This document shows positions 12,539 to 23,861 of a DNA stretch of 64,000 bases, one piece after another (the stretch's first letter is position 1; each line of letters starts with the position of its first letter). The notes below the pieces were generated by a model. The model saw only the letters and a program-made list of their open reading frames with translations, made no database searches and had not been told where the DNA came from. Made by a program: the position numbers and the translations under genes. The stretch is from Pegoplata infirma. Taxonomy: Eukaryota > Arthropoda > Insecta > Diptera > Anthomyiidae. The stretch is taken from positions 288,257,530 to 288,321,529 of the forward strand of contig OY992536.1 of NCBI GenBank assembly GCA_963921195.1, written 5' to 3'.

Positions 12539-12540
12539 TT

Positions 12541-13203
12541 TTTATACCCTTCAACCACAGTATGGGGGTATACTCACTTTCGTCATTCCGTTTGTAACGC
12601 ATAAAAATATCGCTCGGGGACCCCATAAAGTATATATATTATTGATCTATGATCGATTCTAAGTCGTTCTATGAATGTCCGTCCATCCGTTTGTATAAAA
12701 CACGATTCAGTCCAAAATAAAAGAGCAAGACCCATGAAAATTGGCAAGAATATGTATAATGTTCATAGGCCGGTTAAGTTCGGAAATGGGCAAAATTGTG
12801 CAAGGGCGAAAAAAGTTCCCCCTTAACAAACTAAAAAAACCTCTTAAAAAACTCAATTTTTAAATTTTTTTGCCATTTTTGTTAAACAAATGTAATCTTT
12901 TTATGTCAGAAGGGGTTTAAACTCCTGCACTTAGACCCAGGGGGCTGGAAAATTTGTTTTTTTTCTGCCCGACCCCTTTTGTGGGCGTGAATTTAAAAAA
13001 AAAAACATTAAAATAATGAGAAAATGGTATTACTAAATTGCAAAAAGCATAATAAATAAATTAGTTAACATTTGTTCCCCACCACCCCCACCGAGCCCCC
13101 CCCCCCCCCCCCATAAAAACGACCCTGGATAATTATATGTTTTAACATGTTGGAGGGTATCATAGATTCGGCATAGCCGAATTTAACACTCTCACTTGTT
13201 TTT
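12541..13203 (+). mobile_element. mini-me/DINE-1-like element, CAACCACAGTATGGGGG subfamily
   Basis: The 5' end is ATACCCTTCAACCACAGTAT and the core TAAAGTATATATATTATTGA leads to a short GTCCGTCCATCCG tract. The 3' end is GGAGGGTATCATAGATTCGG, ending in CACTTG. A run of 17 C (13096-13112) lies inside. Sister copies are at 27224 and 29133. Confidence 0.85.
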
Positions 13204-13399
13204 GTTTTAATTTGTTGTAGGGTTTAAACGCTTCGGCACAGCCAAATTTATGGGAGCCCCATAGAAAGCAGGGGTTAGGAAAAAATCTGAAAATTGAAAG
13301 AAAAAAAATTAGACTAAATCTGAAAATTTGTTGTGAGCAATTGAACGAAGAGAATTTTTTTTTTTTTTTTGGGAAAAACTGTGAACGTGACATTTTTGG

Positions 13400-14490
13400 T
13401 ATAAAAAAGAATTACGTAGACTTTTCCTATAGGAAAAATGTCTCAGAATCTGAGAATTTTATTAATAGGAAAAATGTCTCTGAGACTTTTTCCATAGAAA
13501 AATTGACTCAAAATTTGTGACCTTTTCTATAAAAAAATGTGTCAGGAATCTGAGACTATTTCGAAAGGCAAAGGTCTCAAAATCTGAAACTTTTTCGATA
13601 GGAAAAATGTCTATGGGGAAAAGATCTTAGAAGTTGAGACTTGTTCCATAGGAAAAAAAGTCTCAGAATCCGATACATTTTCTACAGGAAACAGATCTGA
13701 GAATTAAGACTTTTTCTACAGGAAAAAGGTCTTAGAATCAAAGACTTTTTCTTTAGCAAAAAGGTGGCCATAATCTTAGATTTTTCTATATAACAAAAAC
13801 GCCTCAGAATCTGAGATTTTCTATAGGAAATGGTCTCAGAATCTCAGAATTTTTTTTTATAGGAAAAAAGTCTCAGAATCTGGACTTTTTATATTGAAAA
13901 AAGTTCTCAGAATCTAAAACTTTTTCTTTACTAAGCAAGTCTAAGAATCTGAGACCTTTTTTATAGGAAAAATATCCTAAAAAATGCTTTAGAGTATGAG
14001 AATTTTTCTATAGTAAAAGGTTAAGGGGCATGTCACAGACTCAATTCCGTTCGGAATTAAAAAAAAGTCATTTACTCGTAAAACGCAAAGCGAATATTTT
14101 TATTCGGTATGAAACTACTTTTATGCAATTCAATTCCACTTTGATTTTTGAAAATGATTTCATTTCGAAAAAAATAATAATTCTTTTGCGTTTTACGAGT
14201 AAACCACTTTTTTCAAATCCGAACGGAATTGAGTCTATGACATGCCCCCAAATGTTCTAAGACTTTTTCTGTGGAAAAAAGTTTTTAAAATCCGCAAATT
14301 TTTCTATAGAAAAAATGTCTCAGATTCTGAGATATTTTTCCTATAGAAAAAGCACTTCTTTACGAAAAATGTCCCAGAATCTGATATTTTCTAAGCGCGA
14401 AAAATTTCTTCTATTAAAAAATTCTCAAATTTTGACTTTTTCATACGACAAATGTGTAAGAATCTGAGACTTTCGTCTACATAGTAAAAT
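13400..14490. repeat. Dispersed satellite array (CTCAGAATCTGAG / TTTTTCTATAGAAAAA)
   Basis: Degenerate units of about 35 bp alternate two palindromic words, TCAGAATCTGA and TTTTTCTATAGGAAAAA. The array is split by a 224-bp foldback MITE at 14025-14248. The same unit forms arrays at 33150, 34880/38292, 48760, 53260-54690 and 63070. Confidence 0.8.
14025..14248. mobile_element. Palindromic MITE, GGGGCATGTCACAGAC family, copy 1
   Basis: The left end GGGGCATGTCACAGACTCAA and right end GAGTCTATGACATGCCCC are inverse copies, and complementarity continues inward through CAATTCCGTTCGGA and CGTAAAACGCAAAGCGAA. Nearly the whole element can fold into one hairpin. Flanks TAA/CAA suggest a decayed 3-bp TSD. 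A second copy is at 39747-39962. Confidence 0.8.
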
Positions 14491-14758
14491 TTTCTTTTGA
14501 AACAAATTAAAAAAAATCTAAACAGAAATATGATCATGAAAAACAAGGCTTCTTTTAAGAAGGGCTTAAATTGAAAAATCGGATGCAGTGGTTTGGCAAA
14601 ATCTACAAAATTTTATGATTTTATAGCTTTCACATAAAATTTTTTTGCAAAAAAGTATTCATGTTCCCCCTCCCTTTAACTCAAAAACTGTACCCGCCAC
14701 TGCACTAAGCGACCCCATCGCTCTTAAAGGAAAAGACCTAAGCTTTCTTTTGAGTCAA

Positions 14759-15796
14759 AACAAGTAGAAAAGTTAAATTCGACTTTGCCGAATCTATGAA
14801 TACCCTCCACAATGCATTTTTTTAAAGGGTAGTACATTTTTTAACGTGAAAAAATTAACAATTTTGATTAGATATATTTTATTTTGAGTAAAAAACTCTT
14901 TTTTTGTAATTTTTTTTTTTTAAAAGGAAAAATTACTATTTTTTTTTTGAGTGTAAAATTTTTTTCGAGTGTAATGTTTTTTTGACTGTAAAAATATTTC
15001 TGAGTGAATGCACGTATTGTCATTTTTGTAAAAAAAAAAACAATTTTTTTTTTGTGTAAATTTTTTTTGGAGTGTAAAATTTTTTTTGAGTGTAAAATTT
15101 TTTTTGAGTGTAAAATTTTTTTCGAGTGTAATTTTTAAGTTACCAATGCTTTTTAAACTAAACAAGTTTAAAAAGCATTGCTTTAAAATTAAACAAGTCT
15201 GAAAAGCATTATTTAGTTACCACCAATGCTTTTAAAACTTGTTAAAACACGTGGCATTTTAGATGAACCTAATCTGAAATTCAGGGTTTTGCTTATAACT
15301 TTTGAACCACTGGACCGATTGAGCTGAGATTTAATACAAAATAGACCCGGGGAACGGCAAAGATACGTGCCAAGCTTCAGTAGTCTCATTATTGTCTTTC
15401 GAAAGTTATCGTGTTTTTTATCTCGTAAATTCGCGAAACACCCTTGCCGAAATTTACTCTTTTGCTCATAACTTTTGAACCACTGGACCGATTTGGCTGG
15501 ATTGCAATACCAACCTGACCAGGTAAATGACAAACATATATGCCAAACTTCAGTAGCCTCTGTAAAGTCTTTCAAAACTTAGCGTGTTTTCTACGGACGG
15601 ACAGACAGACAGACAGACAGACGGACGGACGGACGGACGGACGGACGGACGGACGGACATCGCTAGATCGACTTAAAATCGATCGAGGATCATGAATATA
15701 TATACCTTATGGGGTCCTAGACCAATATTTCGAGGTGTTACAAACGGAATGACAAACTTATATATACCCTCTATCACTAGAGTGGAGGGTATAAAA
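14759..15796 (-). mobile_element. mini-me/DINE-1-like element with internal TTTTGAGTGTAAAA repeats
   Basis: It runs from AACAAGTAGAAAAGTTAAAT to GAGTGGAGGGTATAAAAAG. The antisense (GTCY)n tract is long (15593-15658), next to the core ATCGCTAGATCGACTTAAAA. Between about 14935 and 15130 the word TTTTTTGAGTGTAAAATT recurs six or so times. This is material from ends of the TA|CAC type. Confidence 0.75.
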
Positions 15797-16357
15797 AGGG
15801 TACATTTTCACAAAAAAAGTCAAAAAAGTTTTGGATTTAAAAAAAAATTCAAATTTCACTTCAATCGGAAGAAATCGGTTTTAAAAGTTATATCACTTGA
15901 GCCAAAAGTTACACCGCGAAACCCCCCATATATAGATTTCTGAATTAAGGGGGGTGGTTTCACATTGAATTATCTAACTTAGATCACCATTAAAAGTTTC
16001 TCCAACTTTACACATCTCTGCTATAGGAACTATTTTAATATTTTTTTTTCTCTTCTTCCATTTTTTTCATCTTGATGTAAACTTTAAGGCTTATATAAGG
16101 TTTTGAAGTTAATGTTTGAAATATCAACTGCAGTAGGCTCTAGATGTAGTTACTTGTTTCATGTACTCATATGTGACTATACAAACAAAGTGGAGTATGA
16201 AGTCGAGTTTGTTTTTCAGATTTTTTCTATCAAAATGGGGGGGGGGGGGGGGGCTATTATACATAAATTTTAAACAGAGCTGCATAAAGTTGGTAACAGG
16301 ATATTACAGGATATTATGGTCTTAAATAATTGAAAAGTGGACAATATCAAAACAAGA
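15797..16357. other. Intergenic stretch, nothing recognised
   Basis: It contains a poly-G run near 16238-16253. No gene, RNA or repeat boundary was identified. Confidence 0.4.
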
Positions 16358-16365
16358 GTGCACAA

Positions 16366-18717
16366 TAGGGTGGATCGAATTTGGCTTTTGGGCGAATTTC
16401 GTTCCGGCTCACCGACAGATGTGTTGGAATAGACCTAAAAACAATGTGGTTAAATTTTCATGCAGATCGGTGGTCATCTTCCGCTGCCAAAATGACGTTG
16501 AAAATCCGCGATTTCCTAAAAAATAGTATTTATTTCAAAAAATTGCCAAAATTACAAAAATCACTTCATCTTCTTTTTTATTTCAGTCGATCTTTTCAAT
16601 TCGATTGTATTTTCTTAGAAAAAAATTTCAGCTTAATAGGACATTGTTAACCCCTCTAAAACGGTTGCCAAAAATGACCCATACATTTTGCGCTAAACTC
16701 AAAACCACCAAATTTAAAAAAAAAAAAATGTTTTTGATTTTAAGTTGCACAATCTAAAGTTTTTATTGCATTTATTTTAAGTATATTATAGTTCGTTTGA
16801 CAAAAATTTTTTTTGAAAAAATACTAGATTCTTAAACAGCGCATGTAACGGTCTGTTTCCAGGACATTTTGGGAAAATTACACTTTTTTTTAAAAACTCA
16901 ACATTTTTAGTTAAAAACTTTTCATTTTACACTAGATTTATTATAAATTATAAAACTTAATATAGAAATGTTGGATTTTAAGAAATTCTTTAACCCTAAA
17001 CAGCTTTGGGCCCTAAATGACCCATGATGAACAAATGCATCTGGCAATAAACTGCTTTTGGCGGGCAACTAAACATTGGGAACATATTTTTTTAGTTAAA
17101 AATGGGAGCGTGAGTAAAGATAGGAGCGTGAGTAGAGATGAGAGCGTGAGTGAATTTGACCAACTCAAGCTCACGAAGAAAAAAATGTTCACGCAGGAAA
17201 TTTTTAAGTTTGCATACATTTTACGCAAGATCACGTGAGTGAAACACATTAAACTCGTTCACGCTGTAATTACGCTCACAAAAACTCAACATAACTATAT
17301 TTTGACGTGTTTTTTTTTTCTGTCACCATAAAAAATCATGCAAACCCACGAAATTTCACTCACGTTTGCGAGTGAACCCCGTGAAATTTGTGCCACGTGT
17401 GCATTTGTACAAATTATATTTTTAATGCAAAATAAAAAAGTGATCCATATATTTTATTTAAACAAGTTTATATATTATTTCCCGTTTAAATGCAACCACG
17501 TCGAAAGCATTATCCTCTTAAATGCCAGAATGCAGCAAGTAAATATTCTATTGAAATTATTCAGCAATATGTATTCTTATTTAAATGTGAATTACTTTTT
17601 GTGTCAAATAGAAATAAATGGTTAATGGTGGGTACGGAAAAAGCTTTAAGGGTGGGTGCATTTAATCGGGAATACTATTTGAATGCTATTTGAACTTTTT
17701 TTGTTTCATTTGCATTAAAAATATAATTTTTAAAATTACACTGTTAAACGTGAGTAAAATTTCGTGAGTTTGCATGATTTTTTATGGTGACAGAAAAATG
17801 AAACACGTCAAAATTCAGCTTGAGTGAGATTAAAATGTGACATTGATGTAACCCTGCGTAAAATGTATGCAAAATTCGAAAATTTCTTGCGTGAGAAATT
17901 TTTTTTTCTTCGTGAGCGTGAGTTGGTCGAATTCACTCACGCTCCCATCTCTACTCACGCTCCCATCTTTACTCACGATCTCATTTTTAATTGAAAAAAT
18001 ATGTTCCCAATGGCTAGTCGCCCGCAAAAAGCGGTTTATTGCTAGATGCATTTGTTCATCATGGGTCATTTAGGGCCCAAAGCTGTGTAGGGTTAAAGAA
18101 TTTCTTAAAATCCTAAATTTCTATATTAAGTTTTATAATTTAAATAATAAATCTAGTGCAAAACGAAAAGTTTTTAACTAAAAATGTTGAGTTTAAAAAA
18201 AAAGTGCAATTTTCCCAAAAAGTCCTGGAAACAGACCGTTACACGCGCTGTTTAAGAATCTCGTATTTTTTCAAAAAATTTTTTTGTCAAACGAACTTAT
18301 ATATACTTGAAATAAATGCAATAAAAACTTTAGATTGGGCAACTTAAAATCAAAAAAAAATAAAATTTTAAATTTGGTGGTTTTGAGTTTAGGGCAAAAT
18401 GTATGGGTCATTTTCGGCAACCGTTTTAGAGGTTAACAATGTCCTATTAAGTTGAAATTTTTTTCTAAGAAAATATGATCGAATTGAAAAGATCGACTGA
18501 AATCAAAAAGAAGATTAAGTGATTTTTATAATTTTCTCAATTTTTTAAAATAAATACTATTTTTTAAGAAATCGCGGATTTTTAACGTCATTTCGGCAGC
18601 GGAAGATGACCACCGATCTGCATGAAAATTTAATTACATTGTTTTTAGGTCTATTCCAACACATCTGTCGGTGAGCCGGAACGAAATTCGCCAAAAAGCC
18701 AAATTCGATCCACCCTA
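16366..18717. mobile_element. Long-TIR foldback element with 8-bp TSD
   Basis: The ends TAGGGTGGATCGAATTTGGC and its inverse are flanked by the exact 8-bp TSD GTGCACAA (16358-16365, 18718-18725). The two arms, about 1.0 kb each (to ~17370 and from ~17730), are inverted copies separated by ~360 bp. Each arm holds repeats of GAGCGTGAGTAAAGATG and a matching open frame (17017-17238 + and 17830-18069 -), which arises from the duplication and is not a recognised gene. The 8-bp TSD fits hAT-like elements. The right end lies 79 bp from the MT-1 poly(A) signal. Confidence 0.85.
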
Positions 18718-18795
18718 GTGCACAAAAAAAAATAAATAAAAACTCTATAAATATTTTAAGCCAATTTGTATTATTAGTGAATTGTTTTACAACAT

Positions 18796-18801
18796 TTTAT
18801 T
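18796..18801 (-). terminator. MT-1 poly(A) signal AATAAA
   Basis: AATAAA on the minus strand, 55 bases after the MT-1 stop codon. It gives a short 3' UTR that ends just before the foldback element at 16366-18717. Confidence 0.6.
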
Positions 18802-18855
18802 CGAATTTGTATTGATATAGAAAAAATTTTAAATATATATTTTTTTTAATTTCAA

Positions 18856-19053
18856 TCACTTTTTACAGCACTCATCCTTGGAGCCAGTTTTGCAAGGACA
18901 CTTGCAATTTTGATCACAAGCACAGTTATCACCACATTTAGTGGAAGTACATTTGCAATCTATTTAAAGAAAGAAAATAATCAATTAAATTTAAACAACC
19001 ATTTTTAAATTCCATTCCAAAAACTCACCATTACCACATCCTTTGCAAGGCAT
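18856..19053 (-). CDS. Metallothionein MT-1 (MtnB family), two exons
   Basis: Exon 1 is 19029-19053 (25 bases, ATG at 19051-19053) and exon 2 is 18856-18959 with stop TGA. The 69-base intron has donor GTGAGT and an AG acceptor. The 42-residue product begins MPCKGCGN and has 12 Cys (3, 6, 10, 12, 17, 21, 23, 27, 29, 31, 39, 40) mostly as C-x-C and C-x(2-4)-C, the layout of fly MtnB-type metallothioneins. It should bind Cu(I), Cd or Zn as thiolate clusters in the cytosol. The split after the first base of codon 9 is shared by all six genes here. The MPCKGCG start groups it with MT-2 rather than with the MTCKGCN genes. It lies head-to-head with MT-2, 9 kb away, and has TATA and three MRE cores upstream. 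Identification is firm; orthology to a named Drosophila Mtn gene is not assigned. Confidence 0.95.
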
Positions 19054-19172
19054 TTTGTTCCTGTTTTTGTATTTTCAAAATTATTCACTTGAGAAATAAA
19101 TTTACTTTGTTGCACTTCAAACTTTTAGTTTGATTTGAAATTGTTGATACCCAATTGAACATATTGACAACG

Positions 19173-19375
19173 TTTATATACTTTTCAAAAAGAGAGTATT
19201 TTCTTGTAAAAAACAAACATTTTAGAGCCGTGTGCACATTTTATTTACTGAAGTTGTTGAAAATATATTTATTTTTTTTCCAATATTTTCTTGAATGTTC
19301 TTTACCGTGTGCATCGTTTCAAATTAAATTTTATACTGATTTTCGCTTTTGCAAAATTACGATATTTTTGCACAC
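19173..19375 (-). promoter_or_regulatory. MT-1 promoter: TATA box and three MRE cores
   Basis: TATATAAA on the minus strand (19173-19180) lies 120 bases before the ATG. MRE cores of the form TGCRCNC, the MTF-1 site, occur at 19230-19236 and 19307-19313 (minus, TGCACAC, the first extended to TGCACACGGC) and at 19369-19375 (plus, TGCACAC). Three such GC-rich words within 150 bp of AT-rich DNA are unlikely by chance. Metal-induced transcription is inferred. Confidence 0.85.
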
Positions 19376-19705
19376 TGCTAATAAAGTGAATGATTAACAA
19401 TAACAATTGCGCTTTACTCAATTTTTAACATCGCACAAGTGATAATTTGTTGTGGTACTCAACTCCCCAACTCATTGTATTTTTGTTTATATTTGCTTTA
19501 TTTAGCAGATAAGTTTTATAAAAAAAAATAAATAAACATTCTTATGCTAACAAGATACTATTCTTTTTTGTTTTTGTATTTATTTCCAATGATAAGATAT
19601 TGAAATTTTCATTACCCAGCAAGCAAAGTTGAGGCAGTAATTTATAATGCCGACGAAAATCTTTTCGGGAGAAACTGTTTTACGAATTCAAAACATACCA
19701 CCAAT

Positions 19706-21136
19706 CAGTGTTGCCAAATATCAAGATTATCCTTTTTTTGCAAGTTTTTTGAGGTGCTAAAAAGATTTCAAGATTTTTTCTAAAAAAACAAGTTTTTTTG
19801 GAAAATAATAAAGTTTTTTCAAGTTTTTCTTAATTAGTTAAAAAATACAAAAAGTATCAGTTTTTTTGTAAATACCCGAAATATTGGTCCCACCCAACCT
19901 TTCAGTATACCGACCGATTCAGAATCACTATTTGAGTTGACTTAGCGTGTCCGTCCTTCAGTCTATTGAAACGGTTACAAATAAATACGGCTTTATTCTA
20001 TAAACGTATGAGATATTCGATTAAAATTTTGTTTTTAGCTTGGTAACCTTATTAAATCCATTTAAAATCACATCATTCTTTGACTTGGTCACCATATGAA
20101 AATTCCACCCGATATTCATTTAAATCTGTAAGTTGGTAACATAGAATAATTTTTCACTTAAATTGTGTATTTGCTTCACTAATAGAAGATCTTATCACAT
20201 ATAGATCCAATCCGGCATATATTGTCGAGCATGCACTGGTCTTTGATATTTGCTTACTGTGTTCAATTTTCTGAGCCTTTAGAAATTATGACTCTTTGAA
20301 GGCTCAAAAATATGAAAATAATGGAACGCTCGAAATTTGGAGTCCTGAAAGGTTCATATTTGACTCTAAATTATGGATGTGTAAAAAATTCAAAATGTTT
20401 TTTAAACATTCATAAAAGAGTCTAAAAAGACTCAGAAAAGAATATGAACACATACTTTTCAGAATCTTTTATGAGTCATATAAAAACGCTAGCCTATGAA
20501 ACGGGGTTCGATTCCCACTAAAACCTTGGTCGATTTCGATGCAACGAGACGACGATCATTGTAACCAGTGCCCAATTTCTGTAACTATGCGAAAAGTTTT
20601 CGCATCGAGAAAAAATAAATAATATTGTAGTCATTTAGTGTTCTACAGGGTGAGTATAATGATGCTAGTGTTAAAAACATCGAATACAAAAAAGAAATCA
20701 AAGCTTTTTTCTCAATCACTCTGTGACATACTGGATGACTATAATGTTATTTAATTTTTTTCAATGCGAAAACTTCTCGCATAGTTACAGAAATCGGGTA
20801 CAGTTCTCGGTTAGGTTTAAATAATTATTAAAAATAATTTGTAATTAAATTGGGAAAACTAAATAAAAACTCATCATTGGATATACATATTATAAGAGCG
20901 CTCAGAAAAATGGACTATTTTGAAAGGAAAATGAACGCTGGGTTGTTTTTTTATTATTTTTTTTTTACACTTGATATAAAAATTGAATTGAAAATACATA
21001 AATTTGTATTAATTTTTAATTATTTCAATGCTTTTGAAAAAAAGATTTTTTTGACAAAAAAAAGATTTTTTTGACAAAAAAAATATTTTTTTTTCAGAAA
21101 TAAAAAGTTTTTTCCAAAAAATATATGGCAACACTG
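19706..21136. mobile_element. Non-autonomous hAT element, CAGTGTTGCCA ends
   Basis: The ends CAGTGTTGCCAAATAT and ATATATGGCAACACTG are flanked by the exact 8-bp TSD CCACCAAT (19698-19705, 21137-21144). CAGTGTTGCCA ends and 8-bp TSDs are typical of hAT elements. The interior has runs of TTTTTTGACAAAAAA, a decayed mini-me fragment (about 19880-20200) and a nested hairpin pair at 20571-20604/20764-20796 (TTTCTGTAACTATGCGA). No transposase was recognised. Confidence 0.88.
20571..20799. repeat. Small nested foldback, TTTCTGTAACTATGCGA arms
   Basis: TTTCTGTAACTATGCGAAAA near 20575 is mirrored by TTCTCGCATAGTTACAGAAA ending near 20796. It is nested in the hAT element 19706-21136. Just upstream, GGGGTTCGATTCCCAC (about 20503-20518) matches a Pol III box B, but no box A was found. 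Confidence 0.6.
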
Positions 21137-21144
21137 CCACCAAT

Positions 21145-22089
21145 ACAAAAACAATTCATATAGCCCAACGCTTTTGAGTCTAACCAAAATTAATTAACGT
21201 CGCATTGGGCGTTACGCCCAAAACATTGTTCGTTAATACAATTTGTACAGTTGCGAAAGAAAAAATAGCACCAAAGGGTATTTTCTAAATCTTATGTCTT
21301 TCGAGTTTTATCCGATAACATTTACAGAAGTGTCTAACGGTCATTTCAAAAAAAAAATATGTTTAAAAAATAACGCAAAATTAAAATACCAGCCTGTTTT
21401 TTCTATGCAGTATTCTGTTTATAGTGGGCGTGGCTTTAAAGCCAAAATCAGCCTTATCCATCATCTCTGAAACAGCATAGCATATCTGCAAAGTTACTGA
21501 TCCGATCTAAACCAAATAAAAAGCAATCGAAAGCTTGTAAAAATGGCTTCTATTCTCAGTACATAGTGGTCTTAATAGGTCACTGAACTTACAATGACAT
21601 AGCTTGCAACATAAGTTTAAATCACACAATATTTAATACAAATAAAATTGTGTTTATAACTCCGATGTTTCACAAGGGAAGGCATAGCAGTATATTGCCA
21701 TTTATATTCATCCCCAATAAAGCTTTAATTTAATGTATTTTATTAACTCTTTTATAACTTAGACTCTGAGAAATAAGCCAAATTTTAACGATATCAAAAA
21801 TTACGAAAATTTTGTTTTTGTATTTGATGCCCTCACTGATAATCTGGTGAGCATTTATATGGGCTATGAAGGTTTTTTATAACAAATTTTAATAAGCTTT
21901 CCAATTTTGTGAATTTCATGCCGATCTAGCAAGTAGTTTTTGAGATATGATATGAATTTCCTGAGATGATAAATCTGCCCAATTCAAGCTAAAAACCACG
22001 CCCACTAAAAACGGAGGTCGTCATACCAAAAAGATAAAGTGTGTTATCTTGGCATAGTTTTCTAAACATTTTTTTGTTTTTGTGGTAAC
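21145..22089. other. Intergenic stretch, nothing recognised
   Basis: No recognisable gene or element boundary. The open frame at 21243-21470 has no known domain. Confidence 0.4.
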
Positions 22090-22094
22090 CGTTG

Positions 22095-23121
22095 CACTGT
22101 GGTTCCAAATCCAAATCTAGGTGGACAAAAGTCTAAAAAGTTTGAATCTTTAAATTAAAAAAATGTAGGTGTTTTAAATAGCTAACAACATGCCTAGACT
22201 AAACGCAAAACAATTTCATTATATAAGGTCTTTAACTTTGTCTCAGCAGAACTAGAACATCAATGTTTGTTCACCGAAATTTTTGTATTTGAAAATTAAG
22301 GAAATCAATACAAAACTAAGTAGCTTATAACAAGTGAATTATTTCCAGGAGATTTCCGTGGATTATATTTAATATAGCCATGGGTATATACTTATTTAAA
22401 AAATTTTCATTGGTTCGTAAATCTTTCGTGTTATCTTGATATCGGTTTTTAAAGTTAGGGTCATAAGTAAATAAAAAAAAAATTAGATTATTAATCTTTC
22501 AAAGCTTGCCGAAAAAAACCGCTCCAAGTTGCGGGCAAGCCACTATATACATCTCTTAAAGTAACTATCAGAGAGTATGTTTTATCACTCATCTCATCCA
22601 GCGGCGTCCAGCTGCATTTTTTATAGCGCTTTTAAAAAAGCGATTTTTTTATGCAATTTTTAGAACTCACCAAAAAATGGGACTAATATTCAAGATCTTC
22701 TGCACATATTTTTGTAACAAATAACAGTATTTTCTACAACAGCTACATCACACATTTTTCTTTTCCCGCAACTCCAGAAGCAAAAAAATGATTAAATTCG
22801 ACTATTCTAGAAAAAAAGTACATATTAAAAGTAGTTCGACATAGCTGGACTTTACTGTAAAACTCAGAATGGCTTTTTATATCTTTTTTTTTATAATTCC
22901 ATTAAATTTAGATACCAAAAGCAGCAAAATGTATTTAACTTTTTTAGTTGTAGCGAAAAGTCCACTTTAGTTGCAGTTATTATAGTGAAACCCACTGTAT
23001 TTTCAAAAATACTAGAGCTACCATTTTTTAAATATTTTTTTTGAAATCAGCGACTCCAAAAACATAAAATATAATGGTTAAATACTTTTGTCCACCTAGT
23101 TTTGGAATCGGAACCACAGTG
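22095..23121. mobile_element. Transib-like non-autonomous element, 5-bp TSD
   Basis: The left end CACTGTGGTTCCAAATCCAA and right end GGAATCGGAACCACAGTG form an imperfect ~37-bp TIR that continues through CTAGGTGGACAAAAGT. Flanks carry the 5-bp direct repeat CGTTG (22090-22094, 23122-23126). A 5-bp GC-rich TSD and CAC-initiated ends are features of the Transib superfamily, from which RAG1 derives. The family call rests on the ends alone, as no transposase is present. Confidence 0.6.
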
Positions 23122-23861
23122 CGTTGGACTGTTTTTTTAGATATGTATAACATTACAACATCAATCATAAAACTAAAGAAACGACCGCTGGTGCTATTTT
23201 TTCTTTCGCAGCTGTATGTGCACAGAAAAAAAAATATTGTTTGCTCATATTTAATTTAATCGTTGTTGTATTAACAAACAATTAAATTGCATTGACAAAG
23301 AAAATAATTGATATCGCAGCTTAACAAGAGAATTCGTATTGAATTCTCGTTAGTGATTTATATAGTGTTTGTTGCGCTGATTCCAAATCAGCTGACCAAA
23401 ATTTGTCTATCACGTCAGGATTTTGAGTAATTCGCGGTTAAAGTGTCGAAAATCCGTAATTTTCTCTTAAAGACAAAATAAAATGTTCTACAAATTTATT
23501 TTAATAAAATTATAAAAAAACAAGTAAAAAAGTTAAATTCGGCCTTGCCGAATGTAGTGATACCCTCCACAATTTCAAAAAGATTATTGCAAAAATCTTT
23601 ATTTAAAAGGAAATAACTTTTGAAAAAAAAAAAAAAATTTTGAAAAAAAAATTTCCGCGAAAAAAAAAATCCGCGATTGGGCTTAAAATACCAAAAAAAT
23701 TGAGAAAACAGAAAAAATTCATATTTTTCCTTGTAATCCGTTTTCTAAACTTCAAGGCCCATGCGGAACACCTTATCCATGTCCGATCGTTCTAAATTTT
23801 TGTGAGGCGTATTTTTGCCTCGAAATGAATATATCTAGGGTAAGTTAGGGTCAGTATCTAC

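Noticed and set aside
13400..14490. Regularly repeated short palindromes as a CRISPR-like array
   Set aside because: The units are degenerate, lack unique spacers and are dispersed satellite in a eukaryotic context.
13096..16253. Poly-C (13096-13112) and poly-G (16238-16253) runs
   Set aside because: Isolated homopolymers; the first is inside a mini-me. No G-quadruplex pattern of spaced runs.
17013..18073. Matching open frames of 68-79 codons on both strands
   Set aside because: They lie at mirror positions in the two arms of the 16366-18717 foldback and encode repeat words (GSVSKDGSVSRDGSVSE), so they result from the inverted repeat.
23220..23300. CACAGAAAAAAAAATATTG as the left end of another TA|CAC foldback
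   Set aside because: No matching inverse end or TA pair was found nearby, so only one end is visible and boundaries cannot be given.
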